A stretch of DNA of 64,000 nt from CAYSSG01 sp964433635 (GTDB lineage: Bacteria; Atribacterota; Phoenicimicrobiia; Phoenicimicrobiales; Stramentimicrobiaceae): contig CAYSSG010000003.1 in NCBI GenBank assembly GCA_964433635.1, forward strand, positions 25,028-89,027, in the 5' to 3' direction. Positions 52,684-61,803 of this stretch are shown here, one piece after another. Made by a program: the position numbers and the translations under genes. The notes beneath the pieces are model-generated. The model saw only the letters and a list, made by a program, of their open reading frames with translations, ran no database searches and was not told the origin of the DNA. The stretch's first letter is position 1. Every line of letters begins with the position of its first letter.

Positions 52684-54027
52684 TTATCCCAGAATTCCTA
52701 TGCTGTTTAGAAAGACAATAAATACTGCAATCGGAACGACATACTTAATCAGGAAGGAATAACTGGCACCAATTTTAGTGCTGGCACCCTTATTGGCTTC
52801 TTCCAGGGCTTTATCAGTACCCCAGAACCATCCGATGAATATGGCAATCAGCAACCCGCCCAACGGCAGCAGGATATTGTTGGCAAAAAAGTCAAAGGAA
52901 TCAAGAATATCTCTTCCGCCAATAATTTTGACACTGGAAAGGGTGCTGTATCCCAGGGAGGGAAGAATTCCCAGCAACCAGATGGCGATACCCATTATGA
53001 CGGTGGCTTTTTTACGATCCCACTTGATTTCATCAATAAAGTAAGCAGCAACAACTTCCAGAAGAGAAATAGCAGAAGTTAAAGCAGCAATCGTCAACAG
53101 GGCAAAGAAGATGGCACCAAAGACATGTCCGGCAGCTCCCATCTGAGAAAAGACCGCAGGTAGAGTGATAAAGGTAAGTCCGGGACCGGTAGCCGGTTCT
53201 AATCCAAAGGCAAAAACCGCCGGGAAGATAACAAAACCGGCTAATAAAGCGATAAGCGTATCAGCGCCTACCACATATTTTGCATTCAAAGGTAAATCCT
53301 CACTTTTATTCAGATAACTGCCATAGGTAATCATGCAGCCCATCCCCAGACTTAAGGTGAAGAAGACCTGACCAAGGGCTGCCAGAAAACCTTCACCGCT
53401 GAACTTGCTGAAATCCGGCCTTAAATAGAAGGATAGTCCTTCTCCTGCTCCCGGAAGCGTAACGGAACGAATGATGAGGATAATCAATAAAATTAAAAGG
53501 ACCGGCATTAAAATTTTAGACCAGCGTTCAATTCCATTTTCGATTCCACCCATGACGATCCCGATACATATTGCCATAAATAAGGTATGCCAGAAGATCC
53601 CTCCGAATGTTGAGGAGATAGAACTGACAAATATGTTAGCAGTATCAGAGCCGGCAGCCATATAGGCACCGGATTTAAAGATGTAAGAAAGTGCCCATCC
53701 TGCTACAACTGAATAGTAAGAAAGAATGACAAAACCTGCCAGAACGCCCATGAATCCGACAATAATCCAGGGAGTACCCGGAGCTAACATGTTATAAGCA
53801 CCAACAGGGTTCTTTTGCGTTTTACGACCCAGTAAAAGCTCGGAGTTCATAACAGGATAACCTACGAAAATTAACAACAGTATGTAAATCAGCACAAAGG
53901 CTCCGCCACCATATCTACCGGTGATATAGGGAAAACGCCAGATGTTCCCCAAACCGATAGCTGAACCGGCAGCTGCGGCAATAAAGCCTGCACGTGATTG
54001 CCACTGTCCTCTTCCAGTATCATTCAT
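52684..54027 (-). CDS. Sodium-dependent transporter, NSS (SNF) family
   Basis: 447 residues with about 11-12 membrane helices. Helix 1 has the family signature AAAGSAIGLGNIWRFPYIT, followed by NGGGAF-like RYGGGAFVLIY. The unwound helix 6 region is FFTLSLGMGCMITYGSYL. Bacterial NSS proteins import amino acids, often tryptophan, tyrosine or leucine, with sodium; the substrate cannot be fixed from sequence. AAGGAG precedes the start. The protein ends shortly after helix 12, normal for the 11-12 helix form. Confidence 0.92.
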   Translation of the reverse strand: MNDTGRGQWQSRAGFIAAAAGSAIGLGNIWRFPYITGRYGGGAFVLIYILLLIFVGYPVMNSELLLGRKTQKNPVGAYNMLAPGTPWIIVGFMGVLAGFVILSYYSVVAGWALSYIFKSGAYMAAGSDTANIFVSSISSTFGGIFWHTLFMAICIGIVMGGIENGIERWSKILMPVLLILLIILIIRSVTLPGAGEGLSFYLRPDFSKFSGEGFLAALGQVFFTLSLGMGCMITYGSYLNKSEDLPLNAKYVVGADTLIALLAGFVIFPAVFAFGLEPATGPGLTFITLPAVFSQMGAAGHVFGAIFFALLTIAALTSAISLLEVVAAYFIDEIKWDRKKATVIMGIAIWLLGILPSLGYSTLSSVKIIGGRDILDSFDFFANNILLPLGGLLIAIFIGWFWGTDKALEEANKGASTKIGASYSFLIKYVVPIAVFIVFLNSIGILG

Positions 54028-54606
54028 TTTATCACAACTCCTTATTAATCATAAATAATGTTCTTTATGCAAATGATAAGAAAAGTATCTCAGTCATTTT
54101 ACATAATTTTTTTTCTATGGATATAGATATTGGTCTACCTACTTGATTCACCTCCTTTGGAAATAGAGTTTTGTTTGCCAGCTTTTTAAACAGGCTGATA
54201 CTATTTCTCCGGACCAACAATCTATCATTTTTTCACTTTAATCATGACTTTGCTTTCATGATCAATATATAAAAATCTTTTTTTATTTAATCTATTCGAT
54301 GTATATTCAGGTAGCAGTAAAGATTAAACTTCATTGCCTTGTATTGTATTTGCGGTTCAGATGTTGACACAGTTTTGAGTGTAGCACTTTTTATCTTTAA
54401 TGTCCAGCACCGAGTACAGGTGCCCTGGCAGTATCAGAGAAAACCGGCAAATGGGGAAAACAAGATTAAAATGATGCGTTTCTAAGACAAATTATAAATA
54501 TAAAAAAGTAGACAAATGTTCTTATTTAAGTAAAAATAGTATCAAGTTAGGTGGTTCTAACAGCAAGTATTCGCATAGACTATCATTGGTCAAAAGAGAA
54601 ATCAAT
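54028..54606. other. 579-base intergenic region upstream of the NSS transporter and acylphosphatase
   Basis: No gene that I can support. It contains a 7-bp inverted repeat (ATCATGA, 54241-54247, with TCATGAT, 54256-54262) that could be an operator, and a strong Shine-Dalgarno-like AAAGGAGG on the minus strand near 54152 that is not followed by a usable start codon. The regulatory sequences of the divergent genes must lie here, but I see no clear promoter pair. Confidence 0.5.
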
Positions 54607-54894
54607 ATGATTCATGACATTGAAAAGGTCAGGGCTCACATCAGGCTGGGCGGTAGAGTTCAAGGAGTGGCATTTCGTTTTTATACCCGGGATAGGGCTT
54701 ATCAGTTTGGAATCAAAGGCTGGATAAAGAATTTAGCGGACGGAGACGTCGAAGCGGTTCTTGAGGGAGAACGCAGTTCGGTGCAGCAGATGATTGGCTG
54801 GTGCAAGAAAGGTCCCAGCCTGGCAATAGTAGAGCGTTTCACTGTTGATTGGCAGCCCTATACCGGTGAATTTAACCATTTTAGTATTCGTTAG
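54607..54894 (+). CDS. acyP: Acylphosphatase
   Basis: 95 residues, the normal size. The active-site loop is GRVQGVAFRFYTRDRA with the phosphate-binding Arg, and the catalytic Asn is in KGWIKNLADGDVEAVLEG. It hydrolyses carboxyl-phosphate bonds such as acetyl or 1,3-bisphosphoglycerate phosphates. I choose ATG 54607 behind AAGAGAA; a TTG at 54586 is also open. Confidence 0.93.
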   Translation: MIHDIEKVRAHIRLGGRVQGVAFRFYTRDRAYQFGIKGWIKNLADGDVEAVLEGERSSVQQMIGWCKKGPSLAIVERFTVDWQPYTGEFNHFSIR

Positions 54895-55022
54895 ATTAGA
54901 TACAGCTTAATAGATATTTAATGATTTATTTTCATTTTTTCAGCCTGAAATGATTTGCCAAAATACCAGAAATGTAGTTAAATGGAGAAACGTAATAAAT
55001 TATTCAGAAAGGTATGAATCAC

Positions 55023-55730
55023 ATGTTTGTACAACAGGAAGTTTCCTATTTAGCTGCTTTGATGGCGGGATTGTTATCTTTTCTTTCACCTTGCATCTTA
55101 CCCTTGGTCCCCGGATATATATCCTTTATTTCCGGAATATCTCTGGAGGACTTGGGTAAAACAGGCCGGAAGGATAGAAATTCCCTGTTTCGGGTCTTGG
55201 TTGGCGCCTTATTCTTTATCCTGGGATTTTCACTTGTATTTACCTTACTTGGTGCTTCTGCCACCTATATCGGCCAATTCCTGCAGGAGTACTCTGTCTG
55301 GTTCAAAAGGGTAGGGGGTATTATTATTATCCTGTTTGGTCTGCACATGTTAGGCATAATGAATATCTCTTTCTTGAATTATCAGAAAAAATTTCAAACC
55401 AGCCAAAAACTATCTTTCAATCTTGTTTTTACTCCTTTTTTGATAGGTTTCGCCTTTGCCTTTGGCTGGACTCCCTGTATCGGTCCGATTCTGGCAGCTA
55501 TCCTGGTTTATGCCGGAACTCAGGAAACAGTATCAAAAGGCATCATTCTGCTTTTGCTTTATTCAGCGGGCTTGGGGATTCCTTTCTTCTTAACTGCATT
55601 GGCGGTCAATCAATTCTACCAGTTAACAGGATATATCAAGAAATATTTTCGGATGATTGAGTGGGTTGGTGGGATATTGCTGATTCTGATTGGCTTGTTT
55701 ATCTTTGCTGACAGCCTTTCAATCTTTTAA
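55023..55730 (+). CDS. ccdA: Cytochrome c biogenesis protein CcdA (DsbD-like)
   Basis: 235 residues with six membrane helices. The two redox cysteines lie in FLSPCILPLVPGYISF and FGWTPCIGPILAA. CcdA moves electrons from cytoplasmic thioredoxin across the membrane to an outer thioredoxin-like partner. The next gene encodes such a partner. The start at 55023 has AAAGG ten bases upstream; an ATG at 55014 lies inside that site. Confidence 0.92.
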   Translation: MFVQQEVSYLAALMAGLLSFLSPCILPLVPGYISFISGISLEDLGKTGRKDRNSLFRVLVGALFFILGFSLVFTLLGASATYIGQFLQEYSVWFKRVGGIIIILFGLHMLGIMNISFLNYQKKFQTSQKLSFNLVFTPFLIGFAFAFGWTPCIGPILAAILVYAGTQETVSKGIILLLLYSAGLGIPFFLTALAVNQFYQLTGYIKKYFRMIEWVGGILLILIGLFIFADSLSIF

Positions 55731-55749
55731 CATTTCATCAGTAGGCAGG

Positions 55750-55777
55750 TTGACTTCGAGGATTTTTCTTGTATAAT
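55750..55777 (+). promoter_or_regulatory. Promoter of the thioredoxin-like gene
   Basis: TTGACT (55750-55755), 16 bases, TATAAT (55772-55777). Transcription would begin near 55784, only eight bases before an ATG at 55792, which supports the later start at 55831 for the gene. Confidence 0.7.
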
Positions 55778-55830
55778 AGAGCAATACAAAAATGGCAAAA
55801 AAATTGATAGAACCGCAAAGGTATGGTGTT

Positions 55831-56382
55831 ATGAAAAGATATGAACAAAGAGAAATATCCCGTTATTTATTTTTAGGTCTTCTTATCTTATTTGTTTTAA
55901 GTATAAATGGATGGAGTATCTGTGCCGGTGGAAATGATACTGCAGACGATAATCCATTAAACTGGCTAACCTATGAGCAGGCGTTGGCGAAATCAAAAAT
56001 TGAGCATATTCCCACCCTGATTTACTTCTATTCTGATCATTGCGGCTGGTGCAGGAAGCTGGAAAATGAAACATTCACCAACCAGCAGATTCGGGAGTTG
56101 ATGAGCCAGTCTTTTGCACTGTCCAAGATAAACAGCGATTCCGGTGAGTGGGTAGTTGAAGATGGAAAGAAGATCACCCAAAAAGATTTATCCGATAAAG
56201 TATATCAGGTGAGGGGAAATCCGACCATCTGGTTTTTAGGAAAGGACAATGAGCCTATAGCTTCCTTACCTGGTTTCGTGGAAGCAGAAATGCTGAATTA
56301 TATTCTTCGTTATATAAAAGAAGAGCAGTATAAGGATGTTACTTTTCAGGAATATATGGAGCAGCAGGACAAGAGATCCTGA
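55831..56382 (+). CDS. Exported thioredoxin-like protein (thioredoxin_7 / SoxW type)
   Basis: 183 residues from ATG 55831, chosen because AAAGG lies nine bases upstream and the promoter leaves no leader for ATG 55792. The first 34 residues are a signal peptide or anchor with a hydrophobic core LFLGLLILFVLSI. The active site is YSDHCGWCRKLENETF (C71-G-W-C74), the cis-Pro loop is VRGNPTIWFLGKD. It is probably the extracytoplasmic acceptor of reducing power from CcdA, either reducing or oxidising protein thiols. Confidence 0.85.
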   Translation: MKRYEQREISRYLFLGLLILFVLSINGWSICAGGNDTADDNPLNWLTYEQALAKSKIEHIPTLIYFYSDHCGWCRKLENETFTNQQIRELMSQSFALSKINSDSGEWVVEDGKKITQKDLSDKVYQVRGNPTIWFLGKDNEPIASLPGFVEAEMLNYILRYIKEEQYKDVTFQEYMEQQDKRS

Positions 56383-56429
56383 CTGGAGATGTATTTCCAG
56401 AATTAAAAATATTTTTATAATCAAATCAT

Positions 56430-56473
56430 AATGGGATAGTGAACATTTTATTTTTTAACTATCCCATTTTTTT
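56430..56473 (+). terminator. Terminator after the thioredoxin-like gene
   Basis: AATGGGATAGT (56430-56440) pairs with ACTATCCCATT (56458-56468), an 11-bp perfect stem, followed by TTTTT. The loop is 17 bases long. Confidence 0.75.
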
Positions 56474-56559
56474 ATATCATATCAGTAGATTTGAGTCCCC
56501 AGCTGCAGGATGTGATATGATAAATTCAGAAACAAGAAAAATAAGTCAGGCAGAATACC

Positions 56560-57534
56560 ATGCATGATTTAACCATACGAGTTGAAGCAATTAAGAACCG
56601 CATTAAACAGATCGTCCAGGATGGAGAGGTTATTGTTGCCTTTTCTGGTGGATTAGATAGCACAGTTGTTCTCCATCTGGCATTGAGTGTTTTAGGCAGC
56701 CGGAGAGTGACCGCAGTCAATATTGACTTCGGACCTTATACTTACCAAAGAGCCAGGGAAAACGTAAATAAGACCATTGCTTCATTAAAGACCAAACTGG
56801 TTACTATCTCCGGGGAGTCGGATCAGGTATCTGTCTTAAATGGCGGACCCGATTGCAATTTATGCACCAGGCAAATCAAGCTGGGATTAATCAAGAAATA
56901 TTCCCATGGCCAGATTATCTTAACCGGCTCTAATCAGAGTGACAGCTGGGGACAGTTTGGCTCAGATTTTCAGGATGGAATGTATGCGCCTTTATTTGAA
57001 TGTTCCAAGGAAGATATCAAAAATATAGCTGACGATCTCTATATTGAAATCAGGCGTATCGGAGAAAATGCATATCGGGAAGGCTGTAAATTGAAGCATC
57101 TTCTCAAACCTCTGATCAATCCTTTCTATCACGGGCAAGCTGTTCAACTGGCAAACGAAGTTCTATTAGCACAGCTTGAACAGACAGGGATGACCGTACA
57201 AATCGCCAATGTAAAGATTATAGGCCCTTTACAACAGAACATTGCCTTGATAAATGTATTTCCACTGCCCGATAACAGATGGTTAACCAGAATGAGAGAA
57301 GAGATTATGCAGTTGCCGGAGATTGAAGAATGCGAGGTAGTTGATCAGCCTTTGGAATTAGTCATCAAGGCAAACAAGGGTCAGTTTAATAATCTACGTT
57401 CCCGTTACTGGCTGGAAAAGGGAAGGCTGCAGCCGGAGTTTGCCTTTCCCGTCAGAGTGAGATGGCTATTAACCACCAATCGAAAGTTGAAAACTTTTCA
57501 GGTCGTCGATTATAATAGGATAGAAAAAGTTTAA
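56560..57534 (+). CDS. PP-loop ATP-pyrophosphatase family protein
   Basis: 324 residues. The PP-loop VAFSGGLDSTVVLH is at about residues 25-38. A CxxC pair occurs in PDCNLCTRQIK (about 97-107), and LTGSNQSDSW is a second adenylate-binding segment. The layout resembles the LarE/ExsB/QueC part of the family, which transfers sulfur or activates substrates with ATP. It lacks the LarE cysteine arrangement that I can recognise, so I give no gene name. The C-terminal 130 residues are unlike QueC and resemble the closing half of LarE-like proteins only loosely. The gene pairs with the DUF2148 protein downstream. Confidence 0.7.
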   Translation: MHDLTIRVEAIKNRIKQIVQDGEVIVAFSGGLDSTVVLHLALSVLGSRRVTAVNIDFGPYTYQRARENVNKTIASLKTKLVTISGESDQVSVLNGGPDCNLCTRQIKLGLIKKYSHGQIILTGSNQSDSWGQFGSDFQDGMYAPLFECSKEDIKNIADDLYIEIRRIGENAYREGCKLKHLLKPLINPFYHGQAVQLANEVLLAQLEQTGMTVQIANVKIIGPLQQNIALINVFPLPDNRWLTRMREEIMQLPEIEECEVVDQPLELVIKANKGQFNNLRSRYWLEKGRLQPEFAFPVRVRWLLTTNRKLKTFQVVDYNRIEKV

Positions 57535-57593
57535 TATCTGTTTTTATGAAATTTTAAGGATGAAAAATATTAATATAAGGAGAGGATTTTTTT

Positions 57594-58136
57594 ATGAATA
57601 ATCAATTAGGCTATGTCAATCCCGCTGAGGTAATCAGAAATGCAGTAGAGTTAATGGCATTATCCGCCAGGACGGCACCCAAATCTGCCGGTAAGGATTT
57701 TGTAGAAATTAAGGTTCTTTACGGGGAAGATGTGCGAAGACTGGGAGAAGAAATGATCAAATACGGCATAGATAACAATAAGAGGAATTTTGACCGGGAC
57801 GGTGAAAATGTGAAAAATTCCTCTGCTGTATTATTAGTTGGCTTAAAAGATGCCCAGACGCTGGGTCTTGATTGCGGAGCGTGCGGATTTGATCATTGTT
57901 CCGAATGCATAGCTCATGCCGGTCCCGAGTTTGACGGTCCACTGTGTGCCTTCCGTGTTCTGGATATGGGGATTGCCATCGGTTCGGCTGCCAAGCTGGC
58001 TGGAATTCTCAGCATCGATAACCGTATTATGTATCGGGCAGGTGTGGTAGCCAGGAAAATGGCATTGATCGAAGCCAGTTTCGTGATGGGCATACCTTTT
58101 TCAGTAACCGGCAAGAATATCTATTTTGATCGTTGA
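57594..58136 (+). CDS. DUF2148 ferredoxin-domain protein
   Basis: 180 residues, the whole length matching DUF2148. A cysteine motif CGACGFDHCSECI at about residues 94-106 and a later CAFR suggest an iron-sulfur site. A helical end (RVLDMGIAIGSAAKLAGIL) is typical. Function is unknown; it is common in strict anaerobes. AAGGAGAGG precedes the ATG. Confidence 0.85.
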   Translation: MNNQLGYVNPAEVIRNAVELMALSARTAPKSAGKDFVEIKVLYGEDVRRLGEEMIKYGIDNNKRNFDRDGENVKNSSAVLLVGLKDAQTLGLDCGACGFDHCSECIAHAGPEFDGPLCAFRVLDMGIAIGSAAKLAGILSIDNRIMYRAGVVARKMALIEASFVMGIPFSVTGKNIYFDR

Positions 58137-58296
58137 GGTAAAAAAACGTCGAAGAAGAATTGGGAAATATTTTTACAGTCATTTTTCGGATAATGGGAAA
58201 AAAATGCACAGATACTTATTGTTATTGCGGAATGAATGTTTACGATAATAGAAATCAGTGAACTCAGGGTGATCTTTCAGAGTATAGTATAATGGA

Positions 58297-58312
58297 TTAT
58301 CTGATAAGATAA
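58297..58312 (+). promoter_or_regulatory. Candidate enhancer site for a sigma-54 activator
   Basis: The inverted repeat TTATCT-GATA-AGATAA lies 71 bases before the -24 element, a usual distance for NtrC-type activator binding. There is only one copy that I see, so the assignment is tentative. Confidence 0.35.
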
Positions 58313-58382
58313 ATGAATGGAAGAGGTACATAACGGCTAAATTGAAATAAATTTATAGAGAGTCTGGTTAAACACAAAAATA

Positions 58383-58399
58383 TTGGCATAAGAATTGCT
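58383..58399 (+). promoter_or_regulatory. Sigma-54 promoter upstream of degP
   Basis: TTGGCAT, AAGAA, TTGCT: the -24 GG and the -12 GC are spaced as in the consensus TGGCAC-N5-TTGCA, with mismatches only at the last base of each element. The start would be near 58410. An activator of the matching kind is encoded 3.4 kb downstream in the same cluster. The rest of the 443-base gap 58137-58579 holds the candidate enhancer repeat and a six-codon ORF. Confidence 0.7.
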
Positions 58400-58448
58400 T
58401 ATTTAAATGAGTGAAAAAATCAATTTATTCCAAAGGAGATGATTTCTT

Positions 58449-58469
58449 ATGTCAGTGCCATTTCTGTGA
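58449..58469 (+). other. Six-codon ORF in the degP leader
   Basis: ATG TCA GTG CCA TTT CTG TGA (MSVPFL), ten bases after a very strong AAAGGAG site. A ribosome site of this quality in a leader suggests that a ribosome loads there, either to control the transcript or as a relic of a lost gene. No stem is visible nearby. Confidence 0.3.
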
Positions 58470-58579
58470 CCTGCTTAAAAAGCCGGAAGAATACTCTTAT
58501 GGTTATCATAAGACAAGCAAAGTAAAAAATAGAACATTCAGATAAAGATTCATTAGAAGAAAAACGGGAGGAAAATATT

Positions 58580-60016
58580 ATGTACAGTAAATATTTTTTA
58601 AGTAAACAAAAAATAAAGGCCGCAGTTTTGCTGGCTATCTTGGTAGTATCTTTTATCATGAGTGGATTAACGGTAAATGCAGAGGAGCAGCTGTCTATCA
58701 AGTCACTCAGTGAGGATATTGCCCGGATTGCCGAAGCTGAAGGCCCGGCAGTGGTAAATATTGATGTCATACAATATGTAGAGACCTCACCCTTTGGCGA
58801 TTTCAGCAGAGACCCAATCTTTGAACGATTCTTTGAGCAATTTGAAGAATTCAGAAGGCGTATTCCCCAGAAGGGTGCCGGATCGGGATTTATTGTCAAC
58901 CGTGAGGGTTACATCCTGACAAATGAGCATGTGGTTCATAATGCAGATGAGATCAAGGTAACCCTGTCAGACGGACGTGAGTTTGATGGAGAAGTGGTGG
59001 GCTCTGACATAACCACCGATATGGCAATTGTCAAGATTGAAGCCAACGATCTGCCGATGGCAACATTAGGAAATTCCGATTCCCTGAAAGTAGGAGAGAT
59101 TGTCATAGCCATTGGTAATCCATATGGACTGGAAAAGACGGTTACCATGGGTGTGGTCAGTGCTAAGGGCAGAGATATCAGTGCCGGATCAGGAGTCCAG
59201 GAATATCACAACCTGATCCAGACTGATACGGCAATCAATCCGGGTAACAGTGGAGGGCCTTTGCTGAATACCGAAGGGGAAGTCATTGGTATCAACACAG
59301 CAATTATTCCTTATGCCCAGGGTATCGGTTTTGCAATTCCCATCAATGTAGCCAAGAGAAACCTGGATGACTTAATTACCCTGGGAAAGGTAAGAAGATC
59401 CTGGCTGGGTGTTTACATCCAGGAGGTAACACCTGAGATTGCTGAACAATTTAACCTGAAAGAGGCAGTAGGTGTCCTGGTTGGCGATGTTATCGAGGAT
59501 AGCCCGGCTGAAGAAGCAGGCATCAACCGGGGCGATGTTATCCTTTCGGTGAATGAGAAAGATGTGAATACACCCCAGGAGTTACAGGATGCCATACGCG
59601 AATTGGAGATTGGTGAGAAGGCAGAGCTCAGAGTGAATCGAGACGGAAAAGAATCCATCTTTATGGTCAAGGTAACAGAAATGCCCTCAGAGGAAGGGAT
59701 GGTAACCAGGGAAAAGGTCTTTTCCGAACAGACAGGGCTTCGGGTTGAAGAAGTAACGCCGGAAATTGCCCGAGAAGCGGGTTTGTCCAGGGTAAGGGGA
59801 TTGATGATCACAGATGTAACTCCAGGCAGCTCTGCTGATGACCGAGGCTTAAGAAATGGAGATATTATACTGGAATCCAATCGCAGAGAGATCTCTTCCA
59901 TCGATGAGTGGGAAGATATCATTGGACAGTTAAAGACAGGAGATACACTCCTTTTACTGGTGTTCCGTGATGGACATACCTATTATGCTCCTATTAAGAT
60001 AGAAGAATTGGAATAA
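58580..60016 (+). CDS. degP: DegP/HtrA serine protease with two PDZ domains
   Basis: 478 residues. The signal peptide is at about 1-35 (IKAAVLLAILVVSFIMSG then NAEEQ). The trypsin-like domain has the triad H117 (TNEHVVHN), D147 (TDMAIVK) and S224 (NPGNSGGPL). Two PDZ domains follow at about 270-365 (GVLVGDVIEDSPAEEAGIN) and 385-470 (GLMITDVTPGSSADDRGLR). The two-PDZ layout is that of DegP/DegQ, an extracytoplasmic protease and chaperone. GGGAGG precedes the ATG. It is probably under sigma-54 control by the kinase/regulator pair downstream. Confidence 0.94.
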   Translation: MYSKYFLSKQKIKAAVLLAILVVSFIMSGLTVNAEEQLSIKSLSEDIARIAEAEGPAVVNIDVIQYVETSPFGDFSRDPIFERFFEQFEEFRRRIPQKGAGSGFIVNREGYILTNEHVVHNADEIKVTLSDGREFDGEVVGSDITTDMAIVKIEANDLPMATLGNSDSLKVGEIVIAIGNPYGLEKTVTMGVVSAKGRDISAGSGVQEYHNLIQTDTAINPGNSGGPLLNTEGEVIGINTAIIPYAQGIGFAIPINVAKRNLDDLITLGKVRRSWLGVYIQEVTPEIAEQFNLKEAVGVLVGDVIEDSPAEEAGINRGDVILSVNEKDVNTPQELQDAIRELEIGEKAELRVNRDGKESIFMVKVTEMPSEEGMVTREKVFSEQTGLRVEEVTPEIAREAGLSRVRGLMITDVTPGSSADDRGLRNGDIILESNRREISSIDEWEDIIGQLKTGDTLLLLVFRDGHTYYAPIKIEELE

Positions 60017-60041
60017 CCTATGTTAAGGTAATCAATACGAG

Positions 60042-60075
60042 AAAAAGAGAACCGGTACCATCCGGTTCTCTTTTT
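60042..60075 (+). terminator. Terminator after degP
   Basis: A 14-bp stem (AAAAAGAGAACCGG and its complement, loop TACCAT) is followed by no further T run beyond the five in the stem. The strength suggests that most degP transcripts end here, leaving 25 bases before the kinase. Confidence 0.75.
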
Positions 60076-60099
60076 CATTCAAGGATTTTAACTGGAATC

Positions 60100-61803
60100 A
60101 TGATATCATTAAAAAAAATAAAAGAATTTCTTCAAAAGAGTAATATCTATTTTGTTCTCATTGCCACGATTCTCTTTGTGCTTATCTTGAGTTTTATAAG
60201 CTATCAGGAATTGCAGAGGGAAAAAAATTATTTAAGAGAATTGGCCAGCTCGGAAGGTTTGAATATTGCCTTTTCTATTCAGATGCTGGGTTCAGAATTT
60301 ATTTTAAACAGGGATATCTTAATCCAGGTACTGGACTTATTTCAAAAAGAAGGCATCACTTTTATTGATGTAGTTGACCGAAACGGCATTATCAGGTTAA
60401 GTACCGATGAGCAAAGGACAAATCAGCAGGTAGCAATAGAATATCATGGAGAGGTGAATTATATTCAAAGCCGTGATTCAGAAGACCGAAGAATTTTAGA
60501 GATTCTAAAGCCTTTTGACTTTGATCAGCGCTTTCCCTCCGATCTGTTCGGGTATCTTTTTTTACAGGATAAGTACCTGTTAATCGGCGTCAATCTGGAA
60601 GATTATGATTTTCGCTACAATCAGATTAAGCAGAGGTTGATTCTGAATTATCTGACCATATTGCTGCTTTCTTTGCTTGGGATTTACATGATATTCCGGA
60701 TACAGGAGAGTATAGTGGTGAAAAGAACGTTGGATAGCATGAGAAATTATACGACCAAGCTACTGGAAACGATGGATAGTGGTGTAATTTCAGTCGATAA
60801 ACAGAATATTATTAAAACCTTTAATCGCAAAAGCGAAGAGATTTTTCAGATGACCAGGGACGAGGTCATCGAAAAAGATGCAGAAGAGGTGCTGCCGATT
60901 CAGGTCAAAGATGAATCCCTCTATCAGGTGGGATTACGGGAGGGAAAGAAGATTGAACAGGAGATAGAATTTTTAACAAAAAATCATAGCCGGAAGATAC
61001 TGGAAGTCAATACTTCATTGCTTTCCAATGAAAACGATCAGGACGGCGGAATGGTAGTCTTAATCAGGGATGTCAGCCGTCTGAAAAGTTTGTCGGAAGA
61101 GATCAACCGAAATAAAAGACTAGCTTCTTTAGGTAAACTTTCCAGTGGTATTGCCCATGAAATCAGGAATCCCCTCAGTGCCATACGAGGTTTAGCCCAA
61201 TTTCTCTATCAATCCTGCATGAACGCTGATGAGCGGAAGGAAGATTTGAAAATCATTCTCGACGAGGTTGACCGGCTTGACCGGTTAATTAACGAGATAC
61301 TGGACTTCTCAAAATCCAAAAAATTGGAAATCAGCAAATTTTCCCTGCATGATTTAATCAGGGAACTGGTTCAACTGTTGAGCAAGGAAAGTAAGGAGAA
61401 GAAGGATATTTCTTTTCAGCTGGAATTACCTCCTGATGAACAGCTGCTGCAGGCAGACCGGAATCAGATTCGCCAGGTTTTGATGAATATTTTATTAAAT
61501 GCCATTCAAGCAATACCAGAAAAGGGAGAGATTAACATTTCTCTTGAGTATTCCCTGTTCAAAAACCGGGATGCAGTCCAAATCATCATACAGGATAATG
61601 GGGCAGGTATTGAATCAGGTGATTTAATCCATATCTTTGACCCTTTCTTTACCTCCCGCAGTGATGGGTCTGGTTTGGGATTATCGATAGCATATAATAT
61701 CATGGAGGTACATCAGGGAGATATCAAAGCGGAATCGGAGAAGGGGAAAGGTACCATCATGCGGATATTTTTACCCTTAAGGAGGAACAGAGAAGATGAA
61801 TAA
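60100..61803 (+). CDS. PAS-containing sensor histidine kinase (ZraS/NtrB-like)
   Basis: 567 residues. Two membrane helices at about 17-35 and 184-203 enclose an extracytoplasmic sensor domain of about 150 residues. A PAS domain (about 222-325: DSGVISVDKQN, FNRKSEEIFQMT) precedes the dimerisation helix with the phosphoacceptor SSGIAHEIRNPLSAIRGL (H353). The ATPase has NILLNAIQAIPEKG, DNGAGI and SGLGLSIAYN. Membrane sensing of an envelope signal is likely. Its end overlaps the regulator gene by eight bases. It has only a weak ribosome site (CAAGGA, 14 bases upstream). Confidence 0.92.
   Translation: MISLKKIKEFLQKSNIYFVLIATILFVLILSFISYQELQREKNYLRELASSEGLNIAFSIQMLGSEFILNRDILIQVLDLFQKEGITFIDVVDRNGIIRLSTDEQRTNQQVAIEYHGEVNYIQSRDSEDRRILEILKPFDFDQRFPSDLFGYLFLQDKYLLIGVNLEDYDFRYNQIKQRLILNYLTILLLSLLGIYMIFRIQESIVVKRTLDSMRNYTTKLLETMDSGVISVDKQNIIKTFNRKSEEIFQMTRDEVIEKDAEEVLPIQVKDESLYQVGLREGKKIEQEIEFLTKNHSRKILEVNTSLLSNENDQDGGMVVLIRDVSRLKSLSEEINRNKRLASLGKLSSGIAHEIRNPLSAIRGLAQFLYQSCMNADERKEDLKIILDEVDRLDRLINEILDFSKSKKLEISKFSLHDLIRELVQLLSKESKEKKDISFQLELPPDEQLLQADRNQIRQVLMNILLNAIQAIPEKGEINISLEYSLFKNRDAVQIIIQDNGAGIESGDLIHIFDPFFTSRSDGSGLGLSIAYNIMEVHQGDIKAESEKGKGTIMRIFLPLRRNREDE

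Noticed and set aside
54150..54240. 26-codon minus-strand ORF with two Trp codons upstream of the NSS transporter, considered as a tryptophan leader
   Set aside because: Trp codons are not adjacent, there is no ribosome site, and no terminator or alternative hairpin follows.
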